The notes under the pieces are model-generated. The model was not told the origin of the DNA. It ran no database searches and worked only from the letters and a program-made list of their open reading frames with translations. From NCBI GenBank assembly GCA_038501195.1, contig JBBPUQ010000003.1, positions 3,440,501-3,504,500 on the forward strand: DNA of 64,000 nt, given 5' to 3'. Position numbers and translations under genes: made by a program. This DNA is from Nemania diffusa (lineage: Eukaryota; Ascomycota; Sordariomycetes; Xylariales; Xylariaceae). The first letter of the stretch is position 1. Every line of letters begins with the position of its first letter. Positions 11,001-22,081 of this stretch are shown in pieces.

Positions 11001-12597
11001 CACCCGCTCTGCCGGCAATTCCCCCGTCAAGCAGCATCTGCAACGCCCACAGTCGTGGACCGTCGAGCCTTGGAACGGCAAGCAGAAGAGAAGTCTCCGA
11101 AAGCGACACGGGCCTAGTCTCGTCGGTCCAGTGCCACCATTGCCTGGCCAAGAGACGAACGCAACAGCAATGAATTCCGTGCCGGAGGAAGAGGCTTCCG
11201 AGCAAGCAGCAGATGACTGTGGCGAAAGAGGACGATTATTCGTCAAGGTAATGGGTGTCAAGGATCTTGATCTACCTCTCCCTAGAAGTAAGTCTTGGAA
11301 CCACAATCTGCTGCATTTCTTAGCATACTAACCCATTCTTTTCTAGATGAGAGAACCTGGTTCAGCCTCACCCTTGATAATGGCGTGCACTGCGTTACAA
11401 CCGCCTGGCTTGAATTGGCTCGCAATGCACCGATCGGGCAGGAGTTTGAGCTTGTCGTGCCTAATGACTTGGAATTCCAGCTTACACTCAATGTTAAGTT
11501 GGAGAAGCCGAAAGTCTCGAAGCATGTTCCTGTCTCCCCGACCAAGATGTCGAAGCCCAAGACGTCTGCTTTTTCACGTGTTTTCGCTAGTCCCAAGAAA
11601 CGCAAGGAAATGGAAGCTCGTCAGCGTGCAGAGGAAGAGGCTTATGCTCAAGCACAATGGGAGGCCACCAGCAAGCTGAGCCTCGCACCCACAGCCTGGG
11701 ACTTGCTGTCTCCCCTCGCCGCCGAAGATGGTAGCTTTGCACGATCCTACGTCTGTCTCAAAGAGCACGAGTCACGATGCTACGGTCGGCCCTATATGGT
11801 AGAAATTGCCGCCTTCAATGAATGGGCAACTGAAGACGCTGGATTTGCAAGCAGTGTCAAGAGCAAGCGATCTGGTTTCCCAACCAATAGCATCGTCCGT
11901 CGTGCTCCTTATAAGATTGGAAAGCTCGAGGTCCAGCTCTTGTTTGTACCACGCCCTAAGGGTAACAACGACGATGATATGCCCAAGAGCATGAACTCGT
12001 GCATCCGGGAGCTGAAGGCAGCTGAGGAAAGACTAAGTCGCAACTGGGAAGGTCATCTAAGCCAGCAGGGAGGAGATTGTCCTGTGAGTAGTACTAGACA
12101 CAACATGTTACAAGATCTTCAAGCTAATAACTTTCTAGTACTGGCGCCGTCGCTATTTCAAGCTTGTGGGCACTAAGCTTACAGCCTATCACGAGACAAC
12201 TCGGCAACCGCGTGCTACTATCAACCTATCGAATACCAAACGTCTTATCGATGACCGCCGGCAATTAACTAACCCCGAAACAACGGGACGCAATGGCAGG
12301 CGACGTCGCTCTGCGTTTGCCGAGGAAGAAGAGGGCTACATGTTCGTCGAGGAGGGCTTCCGCATCCGCTTCAACAACGGCGAAGTTATTGACTTCTACG
12401 CCGACACTCCTGAGGACAAGGAAGGCTGGATGAAAGTCCTCGGAGACGTCATCGGTCGTGGTGGTGACGACGATGATGGAACAGGCGTCAACTCTCGACG
12501 CAAGTGGTGCGAACTTGTCCTTAAGCGGGAGGAGTCAGTACGCAAGCGTGCAGAGAGTAGACCGGCTCACTTACGAACCAAGAGCATGATTATGTAA
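8019..12597 (+). CDS. BUD4: BUD4-like bud-site/septation protein with C-terminal PH domain
   Basis: Five exons (8019-8036, 8106-8240, 8320-11287, 11347-12083, 12139-12597) join in frame to 1438 residues, starting MASEQP. All introns have GT...AG borders. The first ~1000 residues are low-complexity, Ser/Pro/acidic-rich and disordered, with a run of Glu near residue 745. From about residue 1030 the chain is folded: LFVKVMGVKDLDLPLP starts a C2/anillin-like segment (WFSLTLDNGVHCVTTAW). Exon 5 (residues 1287-1438) is a PH domain, opening YWRRRYFKLVGTKLTAYHE and ending with the Trp of DKEGWMKVL. This is the layout of Bud4/Mid2-type proteins, which bind septins and membrane to mark division sites. 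In filamentous fungi Bud4 works with Bud3 in septum formation. The assignment rests on architecture plus the C-terminal block. Confidence 0.88.
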
Positions 12598-13706
12598 GGC
12601 TGTGCCTTATTTCGCTTCTGTTCATGATTGATGATCATGAGTTGCTCGAACAGCATTTGATATGAAGACACGAAACGCCACGCCTGGGTGCGACTGTTGA
12701 CGGAATCTATATTTCGTCACGACCAAAATTAACTGCACGAGGGCGGCGTTCTAATGTCATCTTCGATCGTCCGTTTGTTTTCTTTTTGTCTGGCGGCTGG
12801 GTGGGGGCCCTTCTACAACAGCATAATTCATCGACCAAGCGGAAGGATTGACTTGATCCTCTCCGCGCGGCTGTCTATGATGCATTGTGCACGGAGCAGG
12901 GTACGAGAAAGAGAGACTGCTATGGTTTGGTTGCATGATGGATGGATGTTTCGGCTTGCTTCTTGTCTGATACTAGGTTTTTCTCTGTACTCACTGTAGG
13001 ATTTCTAATACGATACAATTGACTGTCACCTGCTGTGTCTCTCTGTTGTAGATTGATCGAGTCTTCGTACAAGCATCCCGTATGAAGGTTCAACAGACGA
13101 GTATTGAGATAACAAGCCCTGATATGCGATATAGTCGTGCTACTATCGTACACATAGATTTGCTACGCGCCTTTCTCTTCCATTTTGTATCGTCTCGTTC
13201 CAGTCTACATAGTTATTTAATGCTATTGAAGTGGTCGAGAAAATGAAGCTACCCATTCCATTTTGGTATTCACGTTTTACGTAGTATTAATCTTCCTAAA
13301 TCTGTAGAATTTCGGTCACAACTTAAACTCAAGCGATGTACCATTCAACTTCTTCTCGTCAAGGCTCTCTATTTGTCTAGATATCTGAAAGGCAGCGCGC
13401 CTCTGGGTCAAGCCACTCATATAGTCTTCGTTTTGTCAATGCGAAAACATAGGCACATTATTCCACTGCTCACCCCATCATGTATGAGGTTAGTACATCA
13501 CGCAGCATCGAGCAAAGGGGAAAAGAATTGACTTAGAGCCGGGCTAGCCTACACTCCCCAACGCCAAATTTTACCACACCTAAAAACACAGAGGGGGAAA
13601 GGCCCCTAGCTAGCATTAGATATCCCGTATTCAGTGCCTGCCGGCCAACCAAGATAGATGAAAGCGAGGCCATACATTTTGGCCACATTAAAGTTTTTTT
13701 TCTTCT
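12598..13706. other. Convergent 3' spacer between BUD4 and POB3
   Basis: 1.1 kb separating two convergent genes. It presumably holds both 3' UTRs. Short frames on both strands lack any coding character. Confidence 0.5.
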
Positions 13707-15536
13707 TCACTTTGTCTTCTGCTTCTTTGGCTTGGGCTTCTCTTCTTCCTCTTCCTCCTCCTCCTCATCATCGTCGGCCATATCCTGGTCTTCATCATTG
13801 TCGACGCCACTTTCGTCACTTCCGGAACCGTCGGACTCGTGCGCCGAGTCGAACTCCTCCGCAACGTCGCTCTCGCTCTCGGCCCTGAAATCCTCGTCGA
13901 CGGACTCTTCATCCTCGTCGGCGGATCCACGGTCGGCCCCGGCGCCAACGACCTCCTCTTCAGAGTCCGCCATGGCTTCCTCGCGGAGCGCGGCCGCCAG
14001 CAGGTTGGCCTCCTCGTCGACCTCGTTCTTGACACGCAGGCCCTTGAGCTTGAAGAAGTCTTCCAACGCCTTCAGATCTTCCCGGTTAATGTTGCTGAAT
14101 TGGTGCGATGGCCCGCTCTTCATTTTCACTTGGATATCGAAGGTTGATAGCGCCGAGACGGCGCCGCTAACACGCGAGAACGTGATAGAGGCCGTCTGGT
14201 CGTACGAGATGTAGGTGGCCGGCTTTGGCACAAACATGAACGCCTTCTCTAAGCAGTACAGAAAGCCTTCGGCGGCCTTGATCGCGCACTTGATGCCGTA
14301 TTGTTGTCGGTGTGTCATGAAATCTTTAGCAGGCGATGTAATCTTCTTGTTGGCGAGGCCTTTGAAAATATAGGTGATGACTTGATGTAGAGGTTGTTCG
14401 TAGTGTGCATCTAGTTTTCCATTGTACTTCTTGCTCAGTTCCTCGTCAGTAAGGTTCAGGTCGATAGTGACCTCCTCATCCTTCTTTGCTTGCATAACAA
14501 CGAACGGGTATCTGGTCTGGCCTTGGCGGAGAGGTGGATCTAAGCCAATGCACAGCATGAAGTGCAGTTCGTCGGGTTTAGGTAGGACCATAAACTTTTT
14601 AATAGCATCGTACTGGATTTTATAATCGTACGTTTTACCGCGAAGTCGGAATGACGCTTCGTACATATCGATATCAAATCGTCCACTAGAGAAACGTTAG
14701 CCAGTCATTATACGAGGCATGGGGGGGATAACGCACCGGGGTGTCAAATGGAGGACTTCGAGGAAAGTGGCAATAGCATCACCAGCAGTCTCACCGATCT
14801 CAGCCTTATCCATGAGTGTCTCGTAGAACAATGTAGCGGCATTCTTCTCCTCTTCCTCGGCATCACTGCCTGCTTCTTCTCCCTCGGTCTCTTTCCGCGT
14901 GGTGGTGCCAGGTATGTAGAATCGCATCTCAACTATTTGGTCCTTCCCAGCGCCAGACTTCTTTCCTCGTCCTCTCGCACCGCCCAGGTGGCCATTGGTG
15001 CCTGTGTCCTCTTCGTTGGAGGGCGTGAACTCGACAGAGACCTCGTTGCGACCGGCTAAGTTGGTATTCGATATCTCTGTGTAAGGGATCTCGAAGGAGG
15101 GTTTATTCTGGACGTTGAAGACAAGCTCGGCCTTGCTGAATTCGGTCTTTCCCCAGTTCCAGCCTCTTAATGCGTGTTCTTTGGACTCGAGGTTGATGCT
15201 ATACCAGAGCTTAAAAAGCTTGCTCAGGCGCTCGAAGTCCTCCTGCTGAAAGCCGTCGAGGTGGATGAGTTCGGAGGATCGCTTTAAGATCTTAGCCTCG
15301 AAACCTTTAGCAGCGCGGCTCCACTGCGCAGAGGCGATGTCACCGCGGTCGAGGGTGAAGGTGTTGCCGCCAGACGAAGGTTTCCAGCCCAGCCCATTCT
15401 CGGCGAATCTGCACTTTCCGGACTCCTTAGATAGGTCGAGATAGATGTTGTCGAATTGCTCGCTGTTAGAAATTTCACAGTTAGTGCATCTATCTTATAT
15501 CTACTCGTTCTCGGGGGGTACTCACATGGCCGCCAT
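13707..15536 (-). CDS. POB3: FACT complex subunit POB3 (SSRP1 homologue)
   Basis: Three exons (15536-15526, 15462-14737, 14685-13707) give 571 residues, close to the family's usual length. The first exon is only 11 nt, encoding MAA and part of Ile; exon 2 continues EQFDNIYLDLSKESGKC, the conserved N-terminus. Exon 3 begins after LHLTPR with GRFDIDMYEASFRLRGKTYD, the central SSRP1 domain. A tandem PH (Rtt106-like) region follows, with FVPKPATYISYDQTASITFS. The tail is highly acidic (long Glu/Asp run) and ends in basic KPKPKKQKTK. As in other fungi, the HMG box of animal SSRP1 is absent. Pob3 pairs with Spt16 in the nucleus to reorganise nucleosomes during transcription and replication. Assignment is secure. 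Confidence 0.95.
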
Positions 15537-16783
15537 GTTGGATGTGCTTGATGTTGGGAGATGAATATGTGATGATGCAGCAAGCTTAAGAAAGTATCGA
15601 CAGGCTGGTTGCCGGTTGCTAGTTGGATGCGCTGCTAGGGAAAAAAAGTGGTGCCCAAATAGGTAAAGCGCCAGGATTCTGTCGCGTCCCGGCGCGCGTA
15701 AATTGAATACGTACTTTCTGTCTGTTTCTGGTATGTAATGGTGGGGCCAAGTAGGTGTGCGCCGTGGTTGGTCACTTAAAAGTGGTGACCCACGGCTGAT
15801 TTAGGTACCTTAGGTAATTGCCTACCTCTACCTACATGTAGTTAGGTAGGTACAGATCTAGTACCAAAGAGGTGATTGATCGAGAAGACTCCTATGCGCA
15901 CTGAGATCGTATCTATGCGTACGCATAGTCCCGGTGGGATACGTGGGTAGATATCCAGGCTTTGTAATGCCCAAGACATCAACGCACGTGACTTGCAGTA
16001 GCTTGCCCTATGATAGCGCCTTGGCCGGTAAAGACCGACACAGCTATACCTACATAGGGAGGTATATATGCTAGGTACTTGTTTGAAGATCAATGCAATA
16101 GAGAAATGCCGAGTAGACATGCTTTTGGCGCTCGTATCTACGCATAGATACTGCTCTCGTATCTACCAGCTATTGAATTTAAACACTCCGGTGGGTGAAT
16201 ATCTGGCATGACTAATGTTACTGAGCCGTGATATAGATGTAAACAATTAACAGGTAGATCCTTGGCAGTGTTAGTGCCGGTCTCGTCGTCTCGATTGAGC
16301 ACGAGTAGGTATAACAAACGGGTGTTTTTGAAGTTATTCTTCGGGTCGAGATGTCTAAAGGAGCATGCATTCTTTATCTAACTGCCTGCAGATGCCGTTA
16401 TGTATGCTTGCAATATCGGTATTCAACAACGTGGTGATCGACTCCAACTCTTCCTAGTTGAAAATCTCACTGGCGCTTTGCTTGCTCACTTCTCCAGCGA
16501 GTCTCAAATTGGCGTGTTTATCCACATCACCTCCCGGCTCAGGTTTCATTCGGGTAGTCAAATAGATTGACGTAGATTAGTTTCAACGTGGCTAAAGTAC
16601 CGAAAATCCCTGTTCTCTTGACAAATCTTGTATTTATGCATTTCCCCGCGGTCCCGGATACCTTTACAAACCATATTGCGCTCTGCAAAAGCGATGCATA
16701 AGTAAAGCTATATAGTTGGTGGCTATCCCCCAGAATGAGGATGTAGCTCTTCCTAGATATCCTCGGTCACCGCTATCACCAAA
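15537..16783. other. Intergenic spacer with short palindromes
   Basis: Upstream region shared by POB3 and the secreted-protein gene. It contains CTACCTACATG/TAGGTAGGTAC motifs (about 15800-15855), the palindrome TATGCGTACGCATA near 15913, and a short stem-loop GTATCTA-CGCA-TAGATAC near 16134. No gene is seen. Confidence 0.5.
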
Positions 16784-17575
16784 ATGCAGCTGTTGTTCTC
16801 CCTCGTTACCGCCATCTTGGCGCCTATCAGCCTGGCTGCCCCAACCAGAGATGTCTCTCTACGCCATGAGCCATTCTACAAACGAGAAAACCTATGCAAC
16901 TTGAGTGCGCCCCCAGCTCTCTGCCAACCGGATCCTACCGTAACTGTTGAGGAGACGGCAGCGAGAGCGTACAAGTTTTACCGCGCTTTCGTGGTCGATG
17001 GCGATCCGAGGACAATGTTCTCGCTGATTGACTCGTCCTACATTGTAAGTGTCTATCCTAGAACCCAAACGTTATAGTGCTATAACTGTATGAGAAGGAG
17101 AATAGAAGCTAATCAGTATGTCCCATCAAACAGCAACATCATCCAGGATAGTAAGTAATTCTCGATGCCATGTTTTCGTTTGGGTCGATACGCTTTCCGA
17201 GCTAGAGCTGCATTTTATAAGCTTGTCATGATTCTTAAATATCTACAAATCACTCTCGCAGTGGTGATAACTGACTTTTGGTGTTCCTCAGCGCGAGCGG
17301 CCCCAACGTCATCTGGCCTCTGTTTTGCAGTGGCAATAAGATAGGCACCGAGCAGAACACGGCTTGGTGCTTCGATGCCAGCACGAACATGTCGTATGCA
17401 AGATATTCGACCACGGATAGGTGGCGCTGGGTTGACGGTTGCGTCCATGAACATGTAAGTGCCTTGATTCAAGAATTAGCTTGAATTATCCTAATTATTT
17501 TTGTAGTGGGACCAGGGCGAAACTATCCCGACTGCCAAGTGCTACAAATTGAACACGACCTTGACTGTATCCTAA
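16784..17575 (+). CDS. Small secreted NTF2/SnoaL-like protein
   Basis: Four exons (16784-17044, 17134-17150, 17292-17454, 17507-17575) give 169 residues. The N-terminus MQLLFSLVTAILAPISLA is a clear signal peptide, likely cut before APTRD. The mature part has the SnoaL/NTF2-like signature: a helical TVEETAARAYKFYRAFVVDGD followed by SSYIQHHPGYASGPNVIW. Six cysteines are spaced through the mature chain, suggesting disulphides and secretion. The 17-nt second exon (encoding QHHPG) is forced by phase: the other acceptor at the preceding TCAG site breaks the frame of exon 3. The fold is a cone-shaped barrel used by small enzymes and binding proteins; the function here is unknown. Stand-alone secreted versions occur in fungi, and an effector or extracellular enzyme role is only speculation. 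Confidence 0.75.
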
Positions 17576-17639
17576 GGAATGCGGTTGGATAGTGTCAGGT
17601 GATAAAATAACCAAACCCTTCAGGGTGGTTAAATTAGTG

Positions 17640-17830
17640 GATTTGGCTATATACTCAAGACCCCTAAGTCCCCTTTGGACAAAGAGGCTTGGGAATCAAG
17701 TGGCCTATTTATTGAGCCCTATGCTATCTACCCCCTTCTACATTTCTTCCTAGTTGTTACAGGGCTCGTATTCGCTCCGGGACCCGAGCCCTCTAACATA
17801 TAGACCTTTGGTACTCATCTTAGCAAGTTG
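17640..17830. repeat. Degenerate dispersed repeat, copy A
   Basis: Resembles the segment at 50060-50215 on the same strand. Shared islands include TATTGAG(C/A)CCTAT, CCCTTCT, TTCTTCCTAG(T/C)TG(T/C)TACA and CCTCTAACATAT versus CCCCTAACATAT. Many differences are transitions, as expected for old copies decayed by RIP-like mutation. The element type is unknown. Confidence 0.5.
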
Positions 17831-18486
17831 TTCATGTTGATTGAAACTTCACACAATCAACAATAATTTATAATCTTATGTGTATAGTGCGAATTAAGGC
17901 TCTAGCTATCAGCGTAACTAGAATGTCTATTACTAGCTCGCCTATATAACTTACCTTTGACAGCTGTTGTAAGTTTATTTCTGGCCTTCGTTTTAGTATA
18001 AGCGTAGTATGTGGGGTAAGCATCTTGCCTTTTTAACTTTGTAATGCCACTGACCAGTCCAACTACCGGGTTTGTAGGAAATATTTTATAGGGAGCCACA
18101 ATAAAACTAAGCCTGTAACTTTAGAACTTAGTCGAGGAGCCACGTGTTTGTCATAATACCCGATAAGGCGTTCTAAGAGTATGAGTAGAAATGGTGGTTG
18201 TATTGAGAATGGATACCTCCGACAACTTGGTGGGATTGTGGGTCCCTCAGCCTTATTTAGTAATAAGAATATTAGAAGTTAGAAAGTACTTATTTACACT
18301 AGGTAAATTACAATATCATATTTCTAAATGGGAGTCTGATATACACCATATCAAACGCTTTTATGAATTCGTATTTTGGTCTCTGTAATCCTTATGTGTT
18401 TAAATCATATGGAATCGTATAGGCGTAATTAAATAGGATGGAGAGGAAGAGCAGTGGTTGTTAAAAGCCCGGACCAAGGCCCAGGT

Positions 18487-18525
18487 CGCCCGTGGGGGTT
18501 CCTTTGAAGAACCCTATGGGCGCCC
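18487..18525. repeat. GC-rich inverted repeat (hairpin)
   Basis: CGCCCGTGGGGGTTC is followed by a 7-nt loop and then GAACCCTATGGGCG. The arms pair with a few G-T wobbles. It stands out as GC-rich within AT-rich spacer DNA. It could be a fragment of a repeat end; no adjacent gene suggests a terminator role. Confidence 0.5.
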
Positions 18526-19015
18526 GAGACAAAAGTTCGTACCTACCTAGGTAGGAGGTAGGCTTCCGGTTCTTAAATTGCATATTGTTTATTTGTTGGG
18601 CAGCTGTCACCCAACCCGGCCCATAGGTCTACTCCATAGGTTCGGCTGTCGCGAACCCTCCCTACTCCAAGTGAGCAACACCTTAACCTTATGCAACTAC
18701 CAGCGCAGTCAGTCACGCCAACGTTACATATGTATGGTAAATATGTCGGAGACTAAGCGACCAGAGGTTTGTAAGGGCATTATTGGTTCATGCCTCCGTC
18801 TAATAGGAGCTACTGATCATGATCCCTGTTCGCGAATCACTGCCTACTTCACGAATCTTTGAAACGCGCAATTGCGCAAATGATGCTCGGAGAGGTTTCT
18901 CCGGGTTCATCAACCAGCCTCATTCCCAGTACGTCGCGTGAGGCCCCGTACTAACGCGACGCAACATTATCACTATCACTTCGAACGGACCGGAAATCGA
19001 AAGGAATGAGTAACA

Positions 19016-21175
19016 ATGGCTACCGATGCTGACGCTGACACTGACAATGATACTGACATATTCTTGAACGAACTAACACTAGCAGGTAGCAGCTTAAGCC
19101 CACCAGCTCCGACTTCTCAGCAAGTTCGGTCGTCACAAGCACAAGACCTCCTGCGCGCTGGAATTTCCCACGAGGATGATGGGGATAGAACGAGTAGAAC
19201 ACTAAGCGAACGCCAATCCCACTACCTGGCGCATTCGGATTTCGATTGGAGTAAACATCAAGATCTCTTAGGTTGTGCGTTACATTTGCCAACTCAGTTA
19301 CCTCCCCGGAACATTGAACATGGAGCTCCAGATCCCGGAGTGCCGTCTTCATCGGGAGCTATATCTGAAAGGGCGGGCCTAGGCCCCTTGTTCGGAGCCC
19401 GACTAACACTCCCCACAATCCCGGAAACTTTAGTTTCGGATCTTTCGGCGTTTTTTGCCGTGGGACCACCCAGTTGGTTACCTGCGGAGAGTGCAACCAC
19501 GGCTTATACTCAATATACTCGTATGACTAGTGATACTAGTAAGGCTTCCGATAATGGTAATTTGACTTGCGAAGCAATCCCGATGCAGAACTCTCACGGT
19601 TCCACTGCTGATCCTTTCAAGGGGACCCGGTTCTCACCGAAAATGAATCCCTCATGACGCAGCCGTCCTTAAGCACTGCAGATTTAAACGGGCAGCAGCA
19701 ACATACGTCCCCTAGTCCCATGCCATCTCCAAGCGAAAGCGACACTAGCATTTCCACTGGGGAAAAAGATTTGCTCATTAGAACCAGGCGGAAGAAGTTG
19801 ATCCTCGGTCGGCTGATGAACGGCTTTTCCATTAGCCTCTCATCATGCCACTCACATCTCTCGCCGTCGGGAACAACGGTTTGTGGTACTAGTAGTGATG
19901 GCGTTCCTGCCAATGCTGGAATCACATCTCTATGGGCATCTGAAGCATCTCAGATTTCTGGAAAGGGTAGTATTCCAAAACGAAAAAGAGCTGACGACGA
20001 CGAAGACGACGGCGAAGACGAAGACTACGATCCGAATGATGGACAAGGCAAAACACCACAGAAGGAGGAATCGTCATCTCGGTCGAAGAGACTTGCTTGT
20101 CCATACTTCAAGAAAGATCCTATGCGTTTTCAGACACAGCAATCCTGCTGTGGGCCGGGCTGGAAAACCGTGCATCGGCTTAAGTGAGTCTTTGGATGCC
20201 GATTTGAACTGCTCATATATTCTAACTACGCTTGTCAATCATAGGGAGCATCTCAATCGGAAACATGCTTTACCCATCAGTTGTCGCCGGTGCTACACGG
20301 CTTTCGACACAGAAGAGGAACATGACACTCATGTAAGGTCATCTGAGCAATGTGAAGTACGGCAACAGCCATCTCCAGTAGAGGGATTCAACGCTCGTCA
20401 AAAGGATGAATTAAAATCTCGTCCTCGGGGCCTTAAACACATGAGTGAACCTCAGAAGTGGCGCCACGTCTACCTCATACTTTTCCCAGAGACTGTTGAA
20501 AGCAACATTCCAAGTCCTTGTAGGTTGGACCTTAAATGTCCCCCAGCCTAATAGTTTGGACTAACCGTTCTAGACTACGAGTTTCAAACTCTGAGCGACC
20601 CCGGCCATCCTCGAGACCTTCTGACGGAATACGAAGAATACCTACAACGGGAGCTCCCACCTAGAGTCCTTGAGCAGCTCAAAATTCGGATCGAACAGGA
20701 GCTCGAACCTGTTGAAGAAGAGTTGAGAAAACAGATAGTTGACATTGCACGAGACATGCAACTTGAACTTTTTCGTTCGTTTCTGTCCTCTATTCGTCAT
20801 GGTGATGGCGGTAGCAGATATGGAGCTGAACGGACAGAGATAACAGGTAGGGTAAGAGAACAGGAGCCCAATAAATCAACTCAGCATCCTCCAGTGATCA
20901 ATGTCGCACTCCAAAGCCCCGAGATTCGGCAGAGCCTTGAAGACAAATTGGCGGCATGGTGCCCTGAGCCGTACCTCGATCTGGGCTTTGATGGATTTGA
21001 TGGGCAGCTCTATGACTTCGGTCAGGTGCAATTTGACACAGGAAATACTGATTCAACTTACGAGATTATATCTACTACGGATACTCTAGATCAAAATCAT
21101 GCTGACAAGAAAAAGGATACGGGCAGCATTTTCAAGGACAGTGTACTTTTTAGCGACATAGATAGCTTATTATGA
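19016..21175 (+). CDS. C2H2-type zinc-finger protein of unknown function
   Basis: Modelled as four exons (19016-19538, 19682-20183, 20245-20519, 20574-21175), 633 residues. The first intron (GTAAGG...TGCAG) is inferred: it removes a stop at 19655 and links two frames in phase. The alternative is that translation starts at ATG 19654, overlapping the first frame by ATGA. The N-terminal half is acidic and Ser/Pro-rich with KRKRADDDEDDGEDEDYDP. About residues 313-375 carry the fungal finger pair LACPYFKKDP...C...H...H and SCRRCYTAF...H...C. Conserved segments follow: RPRGLKHMSEPQKWRHVYLI and LFPE, as in many Sordariomycete C2H2 proteins. A coiled-coil-like region with many Glu/Arg residues comes after. 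It is probably nuclear; no target is known. Finger identification is good, and the N-terminal exon less certain. Confidence 0.72.
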
Positions 21176-22081
21176 GTCGTAGATGAAGGATAGAAATTCA
21201 ATGACGAGGGACGCACTTGATGTTAGGCGTATGTTGGTGCTAACTGTACATGAAAACATGTAGGAAAAAGTGAGGTTTATTCATGCTATCACTAAGGTTC
21301 TTTATTCCTAAATTTTGATATGACAGATGGCCTCATTTAAAAGAGACCCATATACAAACTTCAATCCCCGGGAACTAGTATTAATACACCTAGCGACCAC
21401 TTACGAGTATTATTTATTTTATGATCAAAATATACAAAAGTATGATTTCACTAGTAAGCTATTCCCCATTGTCATGTGCTGTGAAACTCTACCTACATAT
21501 GACTCTAGCCTGATGGCAGTTTTTAACGAAGTAGATACTAAATTATGAGTTGCGCATAAGCTCTAAGAATCGGCACCATTAACGTTACTAACAGGTAGGT
21601 AGCTACTTATTACTAATAATAGCAACTATATATACGATTTTATAATGTTAGCTTTTAGGTTTCATTGAATAGTCTAGGTAATCTGAGGTCAATCAAGTTA
21701 TAATGTTGCAAACCCCACCAACGCTACCCAACCTAGACTTACGGTGTAGAATCTAGGTATAGTGGGTAGGTTAGGTAGGGTGGTAGGTAGCCCTAGCAAC
21801 CAAAATTAAGTGGCACGTTTGCTAGGTTCAGGGGCCGATATGCATGAACCCCCACTTCCTATTCGGTCATCGAATCATTCTTTGACCCTGCAGGTGACCG
21901 TTAACCCTTCCTTACTTGCTTGACAACAGCCGCAAAGACACAGTTACAGTTCCCTTTTACTTCAGATACCAAAACACGACGTGCCTCCGCGACCAGCTCG
22001 CTTCTCTGCCCGCCACCCCGTGCAAACGACTAGCCAAAAAAAGCCACTACTGGCGTTATATCTTTTAATCCTCTCTCAAAC
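21176..22081. other. Intergenic spacer
   Basis: The first 600 bp is AT-rich with GGTAGGTAGC/GTTAGGTAGGG motifs (21590-21800). The last 200 bp is pyrimidine-rich and probably the coronin promoter and 5' UTR. A 73-codon AT-rich frame at 21327-21548 has no coding character. Confidence 0.5.

Larger units (their letters stand above)
17576..19015. other. AT-rich spacer with decayed repeat and GC hairpin
   Basis: 1.4 kb without a credible gene. It holds a degenerate repeat relic (17640-17830) and a GC-rich hairpin (18487-18525). Between them are stop-rich AT-rich sequence and a CCTACCTAGGTAGGAGGTAGG motif near 18542. Confidence 0.55.

Noticed and set aside
13732..14214. 160-codon plus-strand Ser-rich frame
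   Set aside because: It mirrors the acidic tail of POB3 on the opposite strand.
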